64,000 bases of DNA from contig NZ_MPKW01000019.1 of assembly GCF_009729415.1 (NCBI RefSeq), forward strand, positions 1 through 64,000, read 5' to 3'. Position numbers and translations under genes: made by a program. The stretch's first letter is position 1. Each line of letters opens with the position of its first letter. The notes under the pieces are model-generated. The model did not search any database, was not told where the DNA came from, and saw only the letters and a program-made list of their open reading frames with translations. Below are positions 8,462 to 18,171 of the stretch, piece by piece. This DNA comes from Mycolicibacterium sp. CBMA 234. GTDB lineage: Bacteria; Actinomycetota; Actinomycetes; Mycobacteriales; Mycobacteriaceae.

Positions 8462-8974
8462 ATGGAGTTCGAAGAAAGACTGCGCGATCGCCAGTGGTCG
8501 ATCGGTGAGGGCTGTTCGGTAGCCAAGCTCCTGGATCTACTCAGCACCAAGACCGTGTTTCTCGCCGTCCGCGAAAGCCTGTTCGGCACAACACGATTCG
8601 AAGACTTCGTCGACCGGATCGGGACGTCGGCACCCGCGGTTTCCCGAGCGCTCAAGCAGCTTGAAGCCGCGCAGCTGATGGTCCGGATGCCGTACCAGGA
8701 ACCCGGCAAGCGCGTCCGGGACGAGTACCGGCTGACCGCCGCGGGCGAGGATCTGCTGCCGGTGTACCTTGCGATGAGCCAGTGGGGTGACAAGCATTTG
8801 CAAAATGGCCGGGGGCCGCTGACCTTCGTCGACCGCCAATCCGGAAAGCGACTCGGCGTCATCGTCACTGACGACTCCGAGGCTGCCAGCGTCGGGGTCG
8901 ACGACATCGAGATCCGGGTGAATAGGCCGGTTTCGGAATCGGCCACCACTACTTCGTCGTTGGAGATGAAATGA
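8462..8974 (+). CDS. HxlR-family winged-helix transcriptional regulator
   Basis: A 170-residue regulator with the HxlR-type N-terminal Cys-containing segment (WSIGEGCSVAKLL), a recognition region around SAPAVSRALKQLEAAQLMVR and the wing RDEYRLTAAGEDLLP. Family members often sense aldehydes or electrophiles through the conserved Cys, but this is family knowledge only. ATG 8462 is preferred to GTG 8459 because of the AGAGGG at 8452-8457. It is divergent from the SDR gene and overlaps the downstream thioesterase by 4 bp (ATGA). Two palindromes in its upstream region are the likely operators. The C-terminal 40 residues are an extra extension of unknown role. Confidence 0.86.
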   Translation: MEFEERLRDRQWSIGEGCSVAKLLDLLSTKTVFLAVRESLFGTTRFEDFVDRIGTSAPAVSRALKQLEAAQLMVRMPYQEPGKRVRDEYRLTAAGEDLLPVYLAMSQWGDKHLQNGRGPLTFVDRQSGKRLGVIVTDDSEAASVGVDDIEIRVNRPVSESATTTSSLEMK

Positions 8975-9795
8975 CCGCGCACCCATTCACGGACCTGACC
9001 ACCATCACCGCCGTCGGCGATGGCACCTTCACGGCCACCATCGACCCGGTTTGGACGATCGGCCCGAAGGTGCATGGGGGCTGCATGATGGCGGTCTGCG
9101 CGGCGGCGGCACAGGAGGCGATCGGCCCGTCCGAGCTGGCGCCCATAGCGGTGAGCGCCAACTACCTGAACGCCCCCGACCCCGGTGAGGTGCAGCTGAC
9201 CACGACGGTCCGCAAGCACGGACGGCAAGTAGCCCTGGTGGATGTGCAGCTGTCGCAGGGTGGGCGCACGGCAGTGAGCTGCGCCGTGACTCTCGGACCG
9301 CTCGACGCCAAGCCGCCGCGCTACCAGGAGTCGCTTCCGGTGTCGTACCTGCCGGTCGAGCCACCCGCGGACGCGGTGCCCGTCAGCGCGGGCCATCCGG
9401 TCGGCGAACTGGTGCACGTGGCACATGGCTGCGAGTTCCTCCTGGACGCCGCGACACCATTTCTGTCAGGCGAAGAGGGCGATCCCGTCAATCGAATGTG
9501 GCTGCGCCCCTTCGCTTCTGACGAGGCCAATCCGAGTACCGCATTGCTGTTCGCGCTGATGGCAGGCGATATCACTCCCCCGGTCACCATGAACCAGGGC
9601 CATTTCGGCTGGACCCCGACGGTGCAGCTCACCACCTACGTGCGGCGTCGGCCGGCCCCGGGCTGGCTGCGAGTGCAGGCCAGCTCGACCGTGGTCGGCG
9701 AGACCTGGTTCGAGGAAGACCACGTCATCCTCGACTCCACTGGTCAGGTCGTGGTGCAGAGCCGGCAGCTGGCGATGCTGCCCAAGGGTGCGTAA
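8971..9795 (+). CDS. TesB-like double-hotdog acyl-CoA thioesterase (copy 2)
   Basis: A 274-residue paralogue of the protein at 6360-7187, sharing FTDLTTITAV at the start, GPKVHGGCMMAVCAAAAQ, SANYLNAPDPGEV and SRQLAMLP at the end. It is translationally coupled to the HxlR gene by ATGA, and its leader TTGGAGATG matches that of copy 1, so the duplication included the ribosome-binding site. Predicted function is hydrolysis of an acyl-CoA-type thioester. Its position downstream of hxlR puts it under a different regulator from copy 1, so the two copies are probably differentially expressed. It converges on rel with a 10-bp gap. Confidence 0.82.
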   Translation: MTAHPFTDLTTITAVGDGTFTATIDPVWTIGPKVHGGCMMAVCAAAAQEAIGPSELAPIAVSANYLNAPDPGEVQLTTTVRKHGRQVALVDVQLSQGGRTAVSCAVTLGPLDAKPPRYQESLPVSYLPVEPPADAVPVSAGHPVGELVHVAHGCEFLLDAATPFLSGEEGDPVNRMWLRPFASDEANPSTALLFALMAGDITPPVTMNQGHFGWTPTVQLTTYVRRRPAPGWLRVQASSTVVGETWFEEDHVILDSTGQVVVQSRQLAMLPKGA

Positions 9796-9805
9796 GTTCG
9801 GCGCG

Positions 9806-12148
9806 TCAGGCGGCTGAGGTCACCCGATACACGTCGTACACACCCTCGACGTTGCGCACGACATTCAGCACATGACCAAGGTGCTTCGGGTCGCCCATTT
9901 CAAAAGTGAAGCGGCTGATGGCAACTCGATCGTTGGACGTGGTGACCGACGCCGACAGGATGTTCACCTTCTCGTCGGCCAGCACGCGGGTGACGTCGGA
10001 CAGCAGCCGGTGCCGGTCCAGCGCCTCCACCTGGATGGCCACCAGGAACACCGACGACGGCGACGGCGCCCACTTCACATCGATGATGCGCTCGGCCTGC
10101 TCCTGCAGCGACGCAGCGTTGGTGCAGTCAGTGCGGTGCACGCTGACACCACCACCGCGCGTGACGAACCCCATGATGTTGTCGCCGGGCACCGGCGTGC
10201 AGCACTTGGCCAGCTTGCACAGCACCCCGGGCGCACCCGGAACCGCCACGCCCACATCGTCATTGGTGCGCCGGCGTACCGGCATAGTGGCCGGCGTCGA
10301 GCGTTCGGCGATCTCGTCGGCGGCGTCGTCGTCACCACCGAGCGTGGCCAGCAGCCGCTGCACCACGTGCCGCGCGGAGACGTGCCCCTCGCCGACCGCG
10401 GTGTACAGCGCCGACACGTCCGCATAGCGGAGTTCGCGGGCCAAGGCGGCCATCGACTCGGCATTCATCAAGCGCTGCAACGGAAGTCCGCCACGACGGA
10501 CTTCACGGGCGATGGCGTCCTTGCCGGACTCCAGCGCTTCCTCACGCCGCTCTTTGGCGAACCACTGCCGAATCTTGGCCTTCGCGCGCGGCGACACCAC
10601 GAACGTCTGCCAGTCGCGTGACGGGCCGGCATTCTGCGCCTTGGAAGTGAAAACCTCGACCACTTCCCCGTTTTCGAGCTTGCGCTCCAGCGCGACCAGT
10701 CGCCCGTTGACCCGGGCACCGATGCACCGGTGCCCCACCTCGGTGTGCACCGCATATGCGAAGTCGACGGGCGTAGAACCGGCCGGCAAAGTGATCACGT
10801 CACCCTTGGGGGTGAACACGAAAATCTCTTGCACCGCAAGGTCGTAACGCAACGACTCCAGGAACTCACCGGGGTCGGCGGCTTCCCGTTGCCAGTCGAG
10901 CAGTTGGCGCATCCACGCCATGTCGTCGATCTCGGTGGCATGACCGCCCGCCGGTAATCCGTTGCGCCCCTTGGCTTCCTTGTACCGCCAGTGCGCCGCG
11001 ATGCCGTACTCGGCTGTGCGGTGCATATCGATGGTGCGGATCTGCACTTCGAGTGGCTTGCCTTCGGGCCCAACCACTGTGGTGTGCAACGACTGGTACA
11101 CGCCGAACCGCGGCTGGGCGATGTAGTCCTTGAACCGCCCGGCCATGGGCTGCCATAGCGAGTGCACGACGCCGACGGCGGCGTAGCAGTCCCGGATCTC
11201 GTCGCACAGGATGCGCACGCCGACCAAGTCGTGGATGTCGTCGAAGTCGCGGCCTTTGACGATCATCTTCTGGTAGATGGACCAGTAATGCTTGGGCCGC
11301 CCCTCGACCGTCGCGTTGATCTTCATGGCCAGTAGCGAATTGGCGATCTCGGCGCGCACCTTGGCCAGGTAGGTATCGCGGGACGGCGCGCGATCGGCGA
11401 CCAGCCGCACGATTTCCTCGTACCGCTTGGGATGCAGGATCGCGAAGGACAGGTCCTCCAGCTCCCACTTGACGGTGGCCATACCGAGTCGATGAGCAAG
11501 CGGCGCAATGACTTCCAGCGTTTCGCGAGCCTTACGCGCCTGCTTCTCCGGGGGCAGGAACCGCATGGTGCGCATGTTGTGCAACCGATCGGCAACCTTG
11601 ATCACCAGCACGCGAGGATCGCGGGCCATGGCGATGATCATCTTGCGGATGGTCTCGGCCTCGGCCGCCGAGCCGAGCACCACCTTGTCCAGCTTGGTGA
11701 CGCCGTCGACCAGGTGACCGACCTCGGTGCCGAATTCGGTGGTCAGCGCCTCCAGCGTGTAGCCGGTGTCCTCAACGGTGTCGTGCAGCAGCGCGGCCAC
11801 CAACGTCGTGGTGTCCATGCCGAGTTCGGCCAGGATGTTGGCCACGGCCAGCGGATGGGTGATGTACGGATCGCCGGATTTGCGCAGCTGCGGTGCGTGC
11901 CGCTCCTCGGCAATCTCGTACGCGCGCTGCAGGATCGCCAGGTCTGCCTTGGGGTAGTACTCCCGGTGCACCGCGACCAGCGGCTCAAGAACGGGGTTGA
12001 CCAGGCTGCGCTGGGCAGTCATCCGGCGGGCCAGGCGGGCGCGCACGCGGCGGGACGCGCTGACGGTCCCCTTGGCCGCTTCGAGCGACACCCCCGTGTT
12101 CGGCTCCGGCGGCGCGGGCTGAACCTGCATCACCTTGTCGTCAGCCAA
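9806..12148 (-). CDS. rel: Bifunctional (p)ppGpp synthetase/hydrolase Rel
   Basis: Makes and degrades the stringent-response alarmone (p)ppGpp. The 780 residues show an HD hydrolase domain (His98, H122-D123, ED at 126-127), the synthetase domain with RFKD at 338-341, the RxKD signature of bifunctional enzymes rather than monofunctional RelA, then TGS, helical and C-terminal ACT domains. The start is a TTG at 12148: AGGAGG at 12158-12163 has ideal 9-nt spacing to it, whereas GTG 12133 and ATG 12130 lie too far away. It is 41 bp downstream of apt, on the same strand, matching the Mtb order apt-rel. Confidence 0.97.
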   Translation of the reverse strand: MADDKVMQVQPAPPEPNTGVSLEAAKGTVSASRRVRARLARRMTAQRSLVNPVLEPLVAVHREYYPKADLAILQRAYEIAEERHAPQLRKSGDPYITHPLAVANILAELGMDTTTLVAALLHDTVEDTGYTLEALTTEFGTEVGHLVDGVTKLDKVVLGSAAEAETIRKMIIAMARDPRVLVIKVADRLHNMRTMRFLPPEKQARKARETLEVIAPLAHRLGMATVKWELEDLSFAILHPKRYEEIVRLVADRAPSRDTYLAKVRAEIANSLLAMKINATVEGRPKHYWSIYQKMIVKGRDFDDIHDLVGVRILCDEIRDCYAAVGVVHSLWQPMAGRFKDYIAQPRFGVYQSLHTTVVGPEGKPLEVQIRTIDMHRTAEYGIAAHWRYKEAKGRNGLPAGGHATEIDDMAWMRQLLDWQREAADPGEFLESLRYDLAVQEIFVFTPKGDVITLPAGSTPVDFAYAVHTEVGHRCIGARVNGRLVALERKLENGEVVEVFTSKAQNAGPSRDWQTFVVSPRAKAKIRQWFAKERREEALESGKDAIAREVRRGGLPLQRLMNAESMAALARELRYADVSALYTAVGEGHVSARHVVQRLLATLGGDDDAADEIAERSTPATMPVRRRTNDDVGVAVPGAPGVLCKLAKCCTPVPGDNIMGFVTRGGGVSVHRTDCTNAASLQEQAERIIDVKWAPSPSSVFLVAIQVEALDRHRLLSDVTRVLADEKVNILSASVTTSNDRVAISRFTFEMGDPKHLGHVLNVVRNVEGVYDVYRVTSAA

Positions 12149-12189
12149 CGCCGCACACCTCCTACACCCGGTTTGTCGAGAATAGCCCC

Positions 12190-12714
12190 TCAGACCACGA
12201 ACAGGCTGGTGACCGCTAGTGGTTGCAGGACTTCGCGTCCGCCGAGACCATTCAGTTCCAGTACGACCGCTGCCGCGGTCACCGTCGCACCCGCGGCCTG
12301 CAGCAGACGGACTGTCGCACCGACGGTGCCGCCGGTCGCAAGCACGTCGTCTATGACTACAACGCGCCGCCCGGTCAGATCGATCCCGTCGGCCGGAATC
12401 TCCAGCGTCGCGGTGCCGTACTCCAACGCGTACTGCTCGCTGTGCACCGGCGGCGGAAGCTTGCCGCCCTTGCGCACCGCGAGCACGCCGGTACCCAAGC
12501 GGGTGGCCACCGCGGCGCCCAGCAGGAAGCCCCTGGCGTCGATACCCGCGATCAAGTCGACCCCGTCGGCCACCTCGGCCAGCGCCGCCGTCACTGCCGC
12601 CAGGCCGCGGCCGTCGGCCAACAGCGGCGTCAGATCCTTGAACTGGACGCCGGGCTCCGGGAAGTCCGGCACCTCACGCACCAGTTCGGTAAATAGAGTC
12701 GTCAGCTCGGACAT
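12190..12714 (-). CDS. apt: Adenine phosphoribosyltransferase
   Basis: Salvages adenine to AMP using PRPP in the cytosol. The 174-residue protein has the type I phosphoribosyltransferase PRPP loop [13 protein letters not shown] (118-130) and the [10 protein letters not shown] segment typical of Apt. ATG 12714 is chosen because it follows the upstream lipoprotein stop by 4 bp; the frame remains open further upstream (12756) but that would overlap the preceding gene and lacks similarity. It lies between the lipoprotein gene and rel in what looks like one leftward transcription unit, as in Mtb. Confidence 0.94.
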   Translation of the reverse strand: MSELTTLFTELVREVPDFPEPGVQFKDLTPLLADGRGLAAVTAALAEVADGVDLIAGIDARGFLLGAAVATRLGTGVLAVRKGGKLPPPVHSEQYALEYGTATLEIPADGIDLTGRRVVVIDDVLATGGTVGATVRLLQAAGATVTAAAVVLELNGLGGREVLQPLAVTSLFVV

Positions 12715-12718
12715 ATGT

Positions 12719-14365
12719 TTATTTACTTCCCCAACGGTCCATGTTCCACCCCGCACCCCAGCGCGTCGGATTGGCGCGCACCAAGGTCAGGTCTTTCGTC
12801 ACCAGTAAGGTCCGCTGCTGGCGGTACAGCGGCACGGTCGGCATGTCGGCCCACAAGACGGTGGCACCTTCACCGAGCAGTCGGGCCTGCTCCTTGGGAT
12901 CAGTGGTCACCGCGAGGGCGGCGATGACGCCGTCCACGCGCTCATTGTCGTAGCCCGACAGATTGTTGCCGTTGCCGCTGTGCAGGGCGTACGCGTCGAC
13001 CACCGACGAGCCGCTGGAGCCGCTGCCCGCCGCGCCTCCGTCGCCGGCCAGGAGCACGTCAATATCGCCCGCGCGCAAGCTTTGCGGCCCCACCGTCGGC
13101 GACGCCACGTCCTGCACCGTGATGCCCGCCGCACCGCAGGACTTGGCGATCGCAGCCACCACTGCGGCCAGTCTGGCGTCTGGCCCCCGGTAGCCCATGC
13201 GCACCGTCACCGGCTGATTGCCCGCCGCACCGCGCGCCCCGTCAACATCCGCGACGTCGAATTGCCCTGTGGTACCGCCATTTTCGGCGACCGTCAGGGA
13301 ATCGTCCGTCACTGTGTTCAAGCGGGAATTGCTGACCGGCACCCCGACTGCGCTCGAGATCGCGTCCCGCGGCGTGCACAAGGCGATGGCATGACGAGTC
13401 CCCGTATCCGCCATGACACCCTGCGGAGCGAAGATCAGCTGCTCAATGTCAGCCGACGGACCGTCCGAGCGCGTGTAATTGCCCGGCACCTCCAGCTTGT
13501 CGACGACCCCAGCGGCGACGTCGACGACCTCGACCTTGCCGGACTTGATCCGCGCAGCCAGGTCGTCGCCGCGCGGCGCCACCGTGACTTTGCCGATCAC
13601 CGGCTTGGCGCCCCACCATTTGTCGTTGGCCACCAACGTGATCGAGCCATTCTTGGCCACCGATGCCAGCTTGTATGGACCGGCCGACGGGAACCGCTTC
13701 AGGTCTGCGTCAGGCTTCAAATCCCAGGTGGTGTTCCAGGCCTGAGCAATCTTGTCGATGGTGGGTCCGTCGGCGCTCTGCAGTGCCTTCGTCACGCCAC
13801 CGTCGCCGAGACCGAGCGCATCGTCCAGCACGTGCGACGGCAGCAGCGACGTAGCCGAAAACAGCAGCCCATAGTCGGTGACATCGCGGTCGCGGACAAA
13901 GGTGACGCGGGCCCGCTTCTGGCCCGGGGTGCAGTCGACGGCGGCGACGTCGACGTACCCGGCCCGACTGGCCGCGTCGAACGCCGGGAACTGGCCCGAC
14001 TGCGCCGCCCAGGCCAGCACCATGTCGTCACAGGTGACCGGCTTGCCGTCGGAGTAGACCGCGCTATCGCTGATCTTGTAGTCGAGGGTCAGCGGCGCAC
14101 GGCCAACGACGGACACCGTGCCGAAATCTCGATCGGCAACCACCTGGCCGCCCGGGCCACGAAAGTTGAAGCCCGTCTGCACCCGCGAAAAGGCTTGCGG
14201 TGCACCCGAAGCCGCGCCGATCACCGACGCAGTGTTGTAAGTGGGCAGGGCACCGTCGACGATGTAGTCGACGGTGTCACCCGAACTGTCACAGCCGGAC
14301 AGACCGAAGCCTGCCACCAACATCACCGCACCAGCCAATGCGGTTCGGCGGAACCGGGCGGGCAT
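12719..14365 (-). CDS. Family 5 extracellular solute-binding lipoprotein (Rv2585c-like)
   Basis: A 548-residue exported lipoprotein with an N-terminal signal peptide ending in the lipobox LSGC (Cys25) and an oligopeptide/nickel-type substrate-binding fold (SBP_bac_5): [20 protein letters not shown] near the start is the family pattern. No permease or ATPase genes are adjacent, so it either serves a transporter encoded elsewhere or has a scaffold role. In Mtb the homologue sits in the same place between secF and apt, and this conserved linkage without transporter genes is notable. A SecF stop lies 6 bp upstream of its start, consistent with co-transcription with secD-secF. Confidence 0.85.
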   Translation of the reverse strand: MPARFRRTALAGAVMLVAGFGLSGCDSSGDTVDYIVDGALPTYNTASVIGAASGAPQAFSRVQTGFNFRGPGGQVVADRDFGTVSVVGRAPLTLDYKISDSAVYSDGKPVTCDDMVLAWAAQSGQFPAFDAASRAGYVDVAAVDCTPGQKRARVTFVRDRDVTDYGLLFSATSLLPSHVLDDALGLGDGGVTKALQSADGPTIDKIAQAWNTTWDLKPDADLKRFPSAGPYKLASVAKNGSITLVANDKWWGAKPVIGKVTVAPRGDDLAARIKSGKVEVVDVAAGVVDKLEVPGNYTRSDGPSADIEQLIFAPQGVMADTGTRHAIALCTPRDAISSAVGVPVSNSRLNTVTDDSLTVAENGGTTGQFDVADVDGARGAAGNQPVTVRMGYRGPDARLAAVVAAIAKSCGAAGITVQDVASPTVGPQSLRAGDIDVLLAGDGGAAGSGSSGSSVVDAYALHSGNGNNLSGYDNERVDGVIAALAVTTDPKEQARLLGEGATVLWADMPTVPLYRQQRTLLVTKDLTLVRANPTRWGAGWNMDRWGSK

Positions 14366-14371
14366 CGAGGG

Positions 14372-15580
14372 CTAGCCCCGGTGGTTTCGCTTACCCGACG
14401 GCCGGCCGGGACGGAGCGGTTTGGCTCCGGGCTCTGGCTTTTCCGGGGCGGTCAGTGCGCCGACCGACACCTCCTCGACAGCGGTGCCGGTGCCCCGCTC
14501 GTTGGCCGACTTGCGGCGGTTGAGCACGCGGCGGGTGTGGTTCTTCACCAGATCGGTCCGCTCGCGCAAGCTCACCAACAGCGGCGTCGCGAAGAAGATC
14601 GACGCGTAGTGGCCGGTAAAGATACCAATCAGCTGGACCAGGGCCAGGTCCTTCAGCGTCCCGACACCGAGCATCCACACAGCTACCACCATCAACGCGA
14701 TGATCGGCAGCATCGCGATCAGACCGGTGTTGATCGACCGCATGAACGTCTGGTTTACCGCGAGGTTGGCTTGTTCGGCGTAGGTGCGTCTGGTCGTGTG
14801 CTCGAAACCGTGCGTATTCTCCTCGACCTTGTCGAACACGACGACGGTGTCGTATATGGAATAGCCCAGAATCGTCAGCAGACCGATGACGGTTGCCGGG
14901 GTAACTTCCCACCCCACCAGCGAGTAGATACCGGCGGTGCTGAAGACCGTGAAGAACATCGCGGCCAACGCCGCGACTGCCATGTACGGCTCATACCGCA
15001 CAGCAACGTAGATCGCCGCAAGGACGACGAACACCACCAGCGCTACGACACCCTTCTGGGTTATCTGCTGGCCCCAGGTCTCCGACACCCCGGAATCGCT
15101 GATCGCCAACTTGCTGGGTTGTCCGTCCTTGCCCTTCGGCTGGAATTTGTCGAACAGCGCGGTGCGGAGCTTGTCGACCTCGTCGTTCGTCAGCGTCACC
15201 GAGCGAATCTGCACCGTCGCCGCATCGCCCGTGCCAACGGTCTGAACCGACTGGGGGGCCTTACCCAACGTCGACGAGAAAACGCTCTCGACCTGCTGCG
15301 TTGTCGTCGTTCCGTGGCCACCAGCGGCCGGCAGCGAGATCTGGGTACCGCCGACGAAGTCGATGCCGAACGTGAAGCCGCGGACGATCATGCTGACGAT
15401 GCCGATCGTGAGGATCAGACCGCTGACCGCGTACCACACCCTGCGTTTGCCGATGATGTTGAACGCCCCGGTACCCGTGTAAAGCCGGGTGAGGAAGCCG
15501 TGCTTCGGCACGTCCACCGACTCGATGTCGGGCGCTTCGACACTCATCGTGTCGACGTCATTGGAATCGTTAGCAGCCAT
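14372..15580 (-). CDS. secF: Protein translocase subunit SecF
   Basis: A 402-residue integral membrane protein, partner of SecD in the accessory Sec complex that uses the proton-motive force to pull preproteins out of SecYEG. It has an N-terminal helix (RVWYAVSGLILTIGIVSMIV), a periplasmic domain and a C-terminal bundle with VIGLLTILGYSIYDTVVVFDKV, the SecF signature of RND-related proteins. ATG 15580 is chosen, 4 bp after the secD stop. The N-terminus carries an acidic roughly 40-residue extension and the C-terminus a basic/Pro-rich tail, both common in mycobacterial SecF. Confidence 0.96.
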   Translation of the reverse strand: MAANDSNDVDTMSVEAPDIESVDVPKHGFLTRLYTGTGAFNIIGKRRVWYAVSGLILTIGIVSMIVRGFTFGIDFVGGTQISLPAAGGHGTTTTQQVESVFSSTLGKAPQSVQTVGTGDAATVQIRSVTLTNDEVDKLRTALFDKFQPKGKDGQPSKLAISDSGVSETWGQQITQKGVVALVVFVVLAAIYVAVRYEPYMAVAALAAMFFTVFSTAGIYSLVGWEVTPATVIGLLTILGYSIYDTVVVFDKVEENTHGFEHTTRRTYAEQANLAVNQTFMRSINTGLIAMLPIIALMVVAVWMLGVGTLKDLALVQLIGIFTGHYASIFFATPLLVSLRERTDLVKNHTRRVLNRRKSANERGTGTAVEEVSVGALTAPEKPEPGAKPLRPGRPSGKRNHRG

Positions 15581-15584
15581 CTGC

Positions 15585-17549
15585 CTATCCCTGTTCCGTG
15601 CCCGCATACGAGGCGGCTCGTCGTTCCTGTGCGATCCGCTGCACCGCGCCCAACCCGTTGAACGCCGGCTTGGCGATGGTGCGCGACTTCGATGCCAGAT
15701 ACACCAGCGGCCACGTCACCAGGAACACCACGACCACGTTGATCACGGTCATCAGGCCGGTGGTGAACGCGAAGCCCTTCACCTGACCGACAGCAAGGAT
15801 GTACAGCACCACGGCTGCCAGCAAGGTCACTGCGTTACCCGACAGGATCGTCTTGCGGGCACGTGCCCAACCACGTGGCACTGCCGAGCGGAACGACCGG
15901 CCTTCGCGAATCTCATCCTTTATGCGTTCGAACAACACCACGAACGAGTCCGCGGTGGTGCCGATACCGATGATGATGCCGGCGACGCCTGCGAGGTCAA
16001 GCGTGTAGTTGATGTATCTGCCCAGCAGCACCAGCAGCGCAAAAACCATTGCGCCGGAGGTGATCAACGACAACGCGACAAGCAGTCCGAGCAGGCGGTA
16101 GTAGATCAGCGAATACAACAGCACGAGTACAAGGCCGATCCCACCGGCGATCAAGCCCGCCTTGAGCGACGTCAAGCCCAGTGTCGCCGACACTGTTTGG
16201 GCCTCCGACGCCTCGAACGACAGCGGCAGCGAACCGTACTTGAGGACGTTGGCCAAGTCTTTCGACGTCGTGGCGTTGAAGTGGCCGGTGATCTGGGTTC
16301 GCCCGCCCGGGATGGCTTCCTGGATGGCCGGTGCGCTGACCACCTGAGAGTCGAGAACGAAGGCGGTCTGGGTGCCGATGTTGGCGGCGGTGAAGGTGCC
16401 CCACGTGTCGGCAGCCTTCTCCTTGAACGTCACGTCGACGACGTATTCGCCCTGCTGCTGGTTCAGGCCCGACGAAGCGTCCTTGATCTGATCACCACTG
16501 ATGATCGACTTATCCAGCAGATAGACCTCTTTGTGGTCTTGCGAGCACGTCACCAACGGCAGGTTCGGGTCGTCGTTGCCGGCCAGCACGTCCTGCTGAT
16601 CGCAGCGCGTCGCTTGGAACTGCAGCGCCAACAGCTGAATCTGCGGCTGCGTGCTCTGTCGCAGGGCCTTCTCGTCAGCGATGCGCTGTGCCAGTTCGGC
16701 CTTCGGGCCGTGCTCTGCGGGGCCGCCCGGCGCCGGAGCACCAGGGGCCGGAGCACCTGGGGCGGGGGCACCGGGAGCAGGCGCGCCCGGAGCGGGTTCA
16801 GTGGGGGCACCAGGTGCGGGGGCGCCGGGTTCGGCGGGTGCGCCCGGAGCGGGTGCGCCGGGTTCAGCCGGTGCCGGAGCGGTCGAGGTGTCCGACGGCG
16901 CCGGGGTCGGCTCCTCGGGGAACGGACGAGGCTGCGGCGCCGGAGCGGGCGCAGGCGCAGTGGACGCCGGGTGCGCGGGCATGCCCGGCGTCGGCGGGGT
17001 GATCGGGGCATCGGGCTCGGCCGGGGCGATCAGCGGCGGCATCCCGGGCATTCCGGGCAGGCCTCCCGGTGCTCCCGGCAGCCCACCCGGTGCTCCCGGA
17101 GCGCCAGGAACCGGAGCGCCGGGCATCGGAGCTGCAGGCGCGGCGGGCTTGGCCGGCTGCGCGCCTTGAGCCGGGATGACGTGGACGACCGGCCGGATGT
17201 ACAGCCGCGCGGTCTGGCCCAGGTTGCGGGCCTCGCTGCCGTCCTGACCGGGCACGGTGATGATCAGGTTCGAACCGTCGATCACAACCTCGGAGCCGGA
17301 GACACCGAGACCGTTCACGCGGGAGCCGATGATCTCCTGCGCCTGGATCAGCGCTTCGCGGGTCGGGGTCGAGCCGTCAGGGGTACGTGCAGTCAGAGTG
17401 ACCCGGGTACCGCCCTGCAAGTCAATGCCCAGCTTGGGCTTGGCGTGCTTGTCGCCGGTGAGAAACACCAGTAGATAGGCACCGACGAGCAGCACCAGGA
17501 AAAACGACAGATAGCGGTATGGGTGCACCGGCGCCGAAGACGATGCCAC
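15585..17549 (-). CDS. secD: Protein translocase subunit SecD with long Pro/Ala/Gly-rich insert
   Basis: A 654-residue SecD: first membrane helix at residues 13-30, [12 protein letters not shown] (the D1 motif), periplasmic P1 domain, and a six-helix membrane bundle containing the conserved [16 protein letters not shown] segment. Residues of about 128-278 form a low-complexity block rich in Pro, Ala and Gly with PGAP-type repeats, inserted in the periplasmic region. Mtb SecD also has a Pro-rich insert, but from memory the whole protein is shorter (about 570 residues), so this block appears expanded. It is transcribed in the order yajC-secD-secF, with 66 bp to yajC. Confidence 0.96.
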   Translation of the reverse strand: MASSSAPVHPYRYLSFFLVLLVGAYLLVFLTGDKHAKPKLGIDLQGGTRVTLTARTPDGSTPTREALIQAQEIIGSRVNGLGVSGSEVVIDGSNLIITVPGQDGSEARNLGQTARLYIRPVVHVIPAQGAQPAKPAAPAAPMPGAPVPGAPGAPGGLPGAPGGLPGMPGMPPLIAPAEPDAPITPPTPGMPAHPASTAPAPAPAPQPRPFPEEPTPAPSDTSTAPAPAEPGAPAPGAPAEPGAPAPGAPTEPAPGAPAPGAPAPGAPAPGAPAPGGPAEHGPKAELAQRIADEKALRQSTQPQIQLLALQFQATRCDQQDVLAGNDDPNLPLVTCSQDHKEVYLLDKSIISGDQIKDASSGLNQQQGEYVVDVTFKEKAADTWGTFTAANIGTQTAFVLDSQVVSAPAIQEAIPGGRTQITGHFNATTSKDLANVLKYGSLPLSFEASEAQTVSATLGLTSLKAGLIAGGIGLVLVLLYSLIYYRLLGLLVALSLITSGAMVFALLVLLGRYINYTLDLAGVAGIIIGIGTTADSFVVLFERIKDEIREGRSFRSAVPRGWARARKTILSGNAVTLLAAVVLYILAVGQVKGFAFTTGLMTVINVVVVFLVTWPLVYLASKSRTIAKPAFNGLGAVQRIAQERRAASYAGTEQG

Positions 17550-17615
17550 GGTTCTAGGTTCTCCTTGAGAATCGGTACGTCAGCCCCGCAAAGGGTACGT
17601 GTTGGTGCGGGAAAA

Positions 17616-17966
17616 TCAGCCTTCGGTCTTCGGCGCGCCCTCTTCGGCGGCAGCCGAGGTCACACTTTCTTCGGCGGACGCCGAGGTCAGCTCTTCAGCG
17701 GCCTCAACCTGCGGCTCAATCCGGTCACGGACGGCCAGTTTCAGCCAGGTGGTCACGACGCCGGGAGCGATCTCCAGGTCGACGTTGTCGTCGTCGATCC
17801 GGGTGATGGTGCCCAGCAGACCCGAGGTGGTGCTCACCCGGTCGCCGACCGTCAGAGAGTTGTGCAGGTCAATCGTCGCCTGCATCTGCTTCCGCTGCCG
17901 CCGCGACGCGAAAAACATGAAGGCGCCCATGACCAGGAGCAGCGGCAGGAAAACAACCAAATCCAT
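17616..17966 (-). CDS. yajC: Preprotein translocase subunit YajC
   Basis: A 116-residue single-span membrane protein (helix at residues 3-20) followed by the conserved cytosolic beta domain VGDRVSTTSGLLGTI and an acidic Ala/Glu/Ser-rich tail. It binds SecDF-YidC and modulates protein export. ATG 17966 places Met directly before the membrane helix; an in-frame start at 18059 adds an unrelated basic leader. It heads the yajC-secD-secF group, and a large imperfect hairpin lies upstream (18099-18161). Confidence 0.94.
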   Translation of the reverse strand: MDLVVFLPLLLVMGAFMFFASRRQRKQMQATIDLHNSLTVGDRVSTTSGLLGTITRIDDDNVDLEIAPGVVTTWLKLAVRDRIEPQVEAAEELTSASAEESVTSAAAEEGAPKTEG

Positions 17967-18098
17967 GACGGCGAAAATCTTTCGTTCTGGTGATTCTGTG
18001 AGTAGGCACGCGAGCCGGACCAGCCGATCGCCGTGCCAGGGTACTGACCAGTGTGCCATCAGCGGCGTCAGTGGCTACAACCGGCGCGATCGCTGACC

Positions 18099-18161
18099 CG
18101 CCGAAACGGCATTCCAGCAGGCTTCTACTCGCACTTCCGCTGCTGGAATACGGTTTCGGCG
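18099..18161 (-). terminator. Large imperfect hairpin between lytic transglycosylase and yajC
   Basis: Two 22-nt arms (18099-18120 and 18140-18161) match at 20 of 22 positions around a 19-nt loop. On the minus strand it starts 10 bp after the transglycosylase stop, so a terminator role is plausible; no U-tract follows. Its size also permits a degenerate mobile repeat. Confidence 0.5.
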
Positions 18162-18171
18162 AGGGATCTCG

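Noticed and set aside
12980..15661. Long rightward open frame (about 893 codons) opposite the lipoprotein and secF genes
   Set aside because: It is antisense to well-supported genes, has the Arg/His/Gly/Gln-rich composition of GC-rich antisense frames, and shows no family motif.
15489..17474. Rightward open frame opposite secD
   Set aside because: Low-complexity shadow of the SecD gene including its Pro-rich insert; no start signal or domain.
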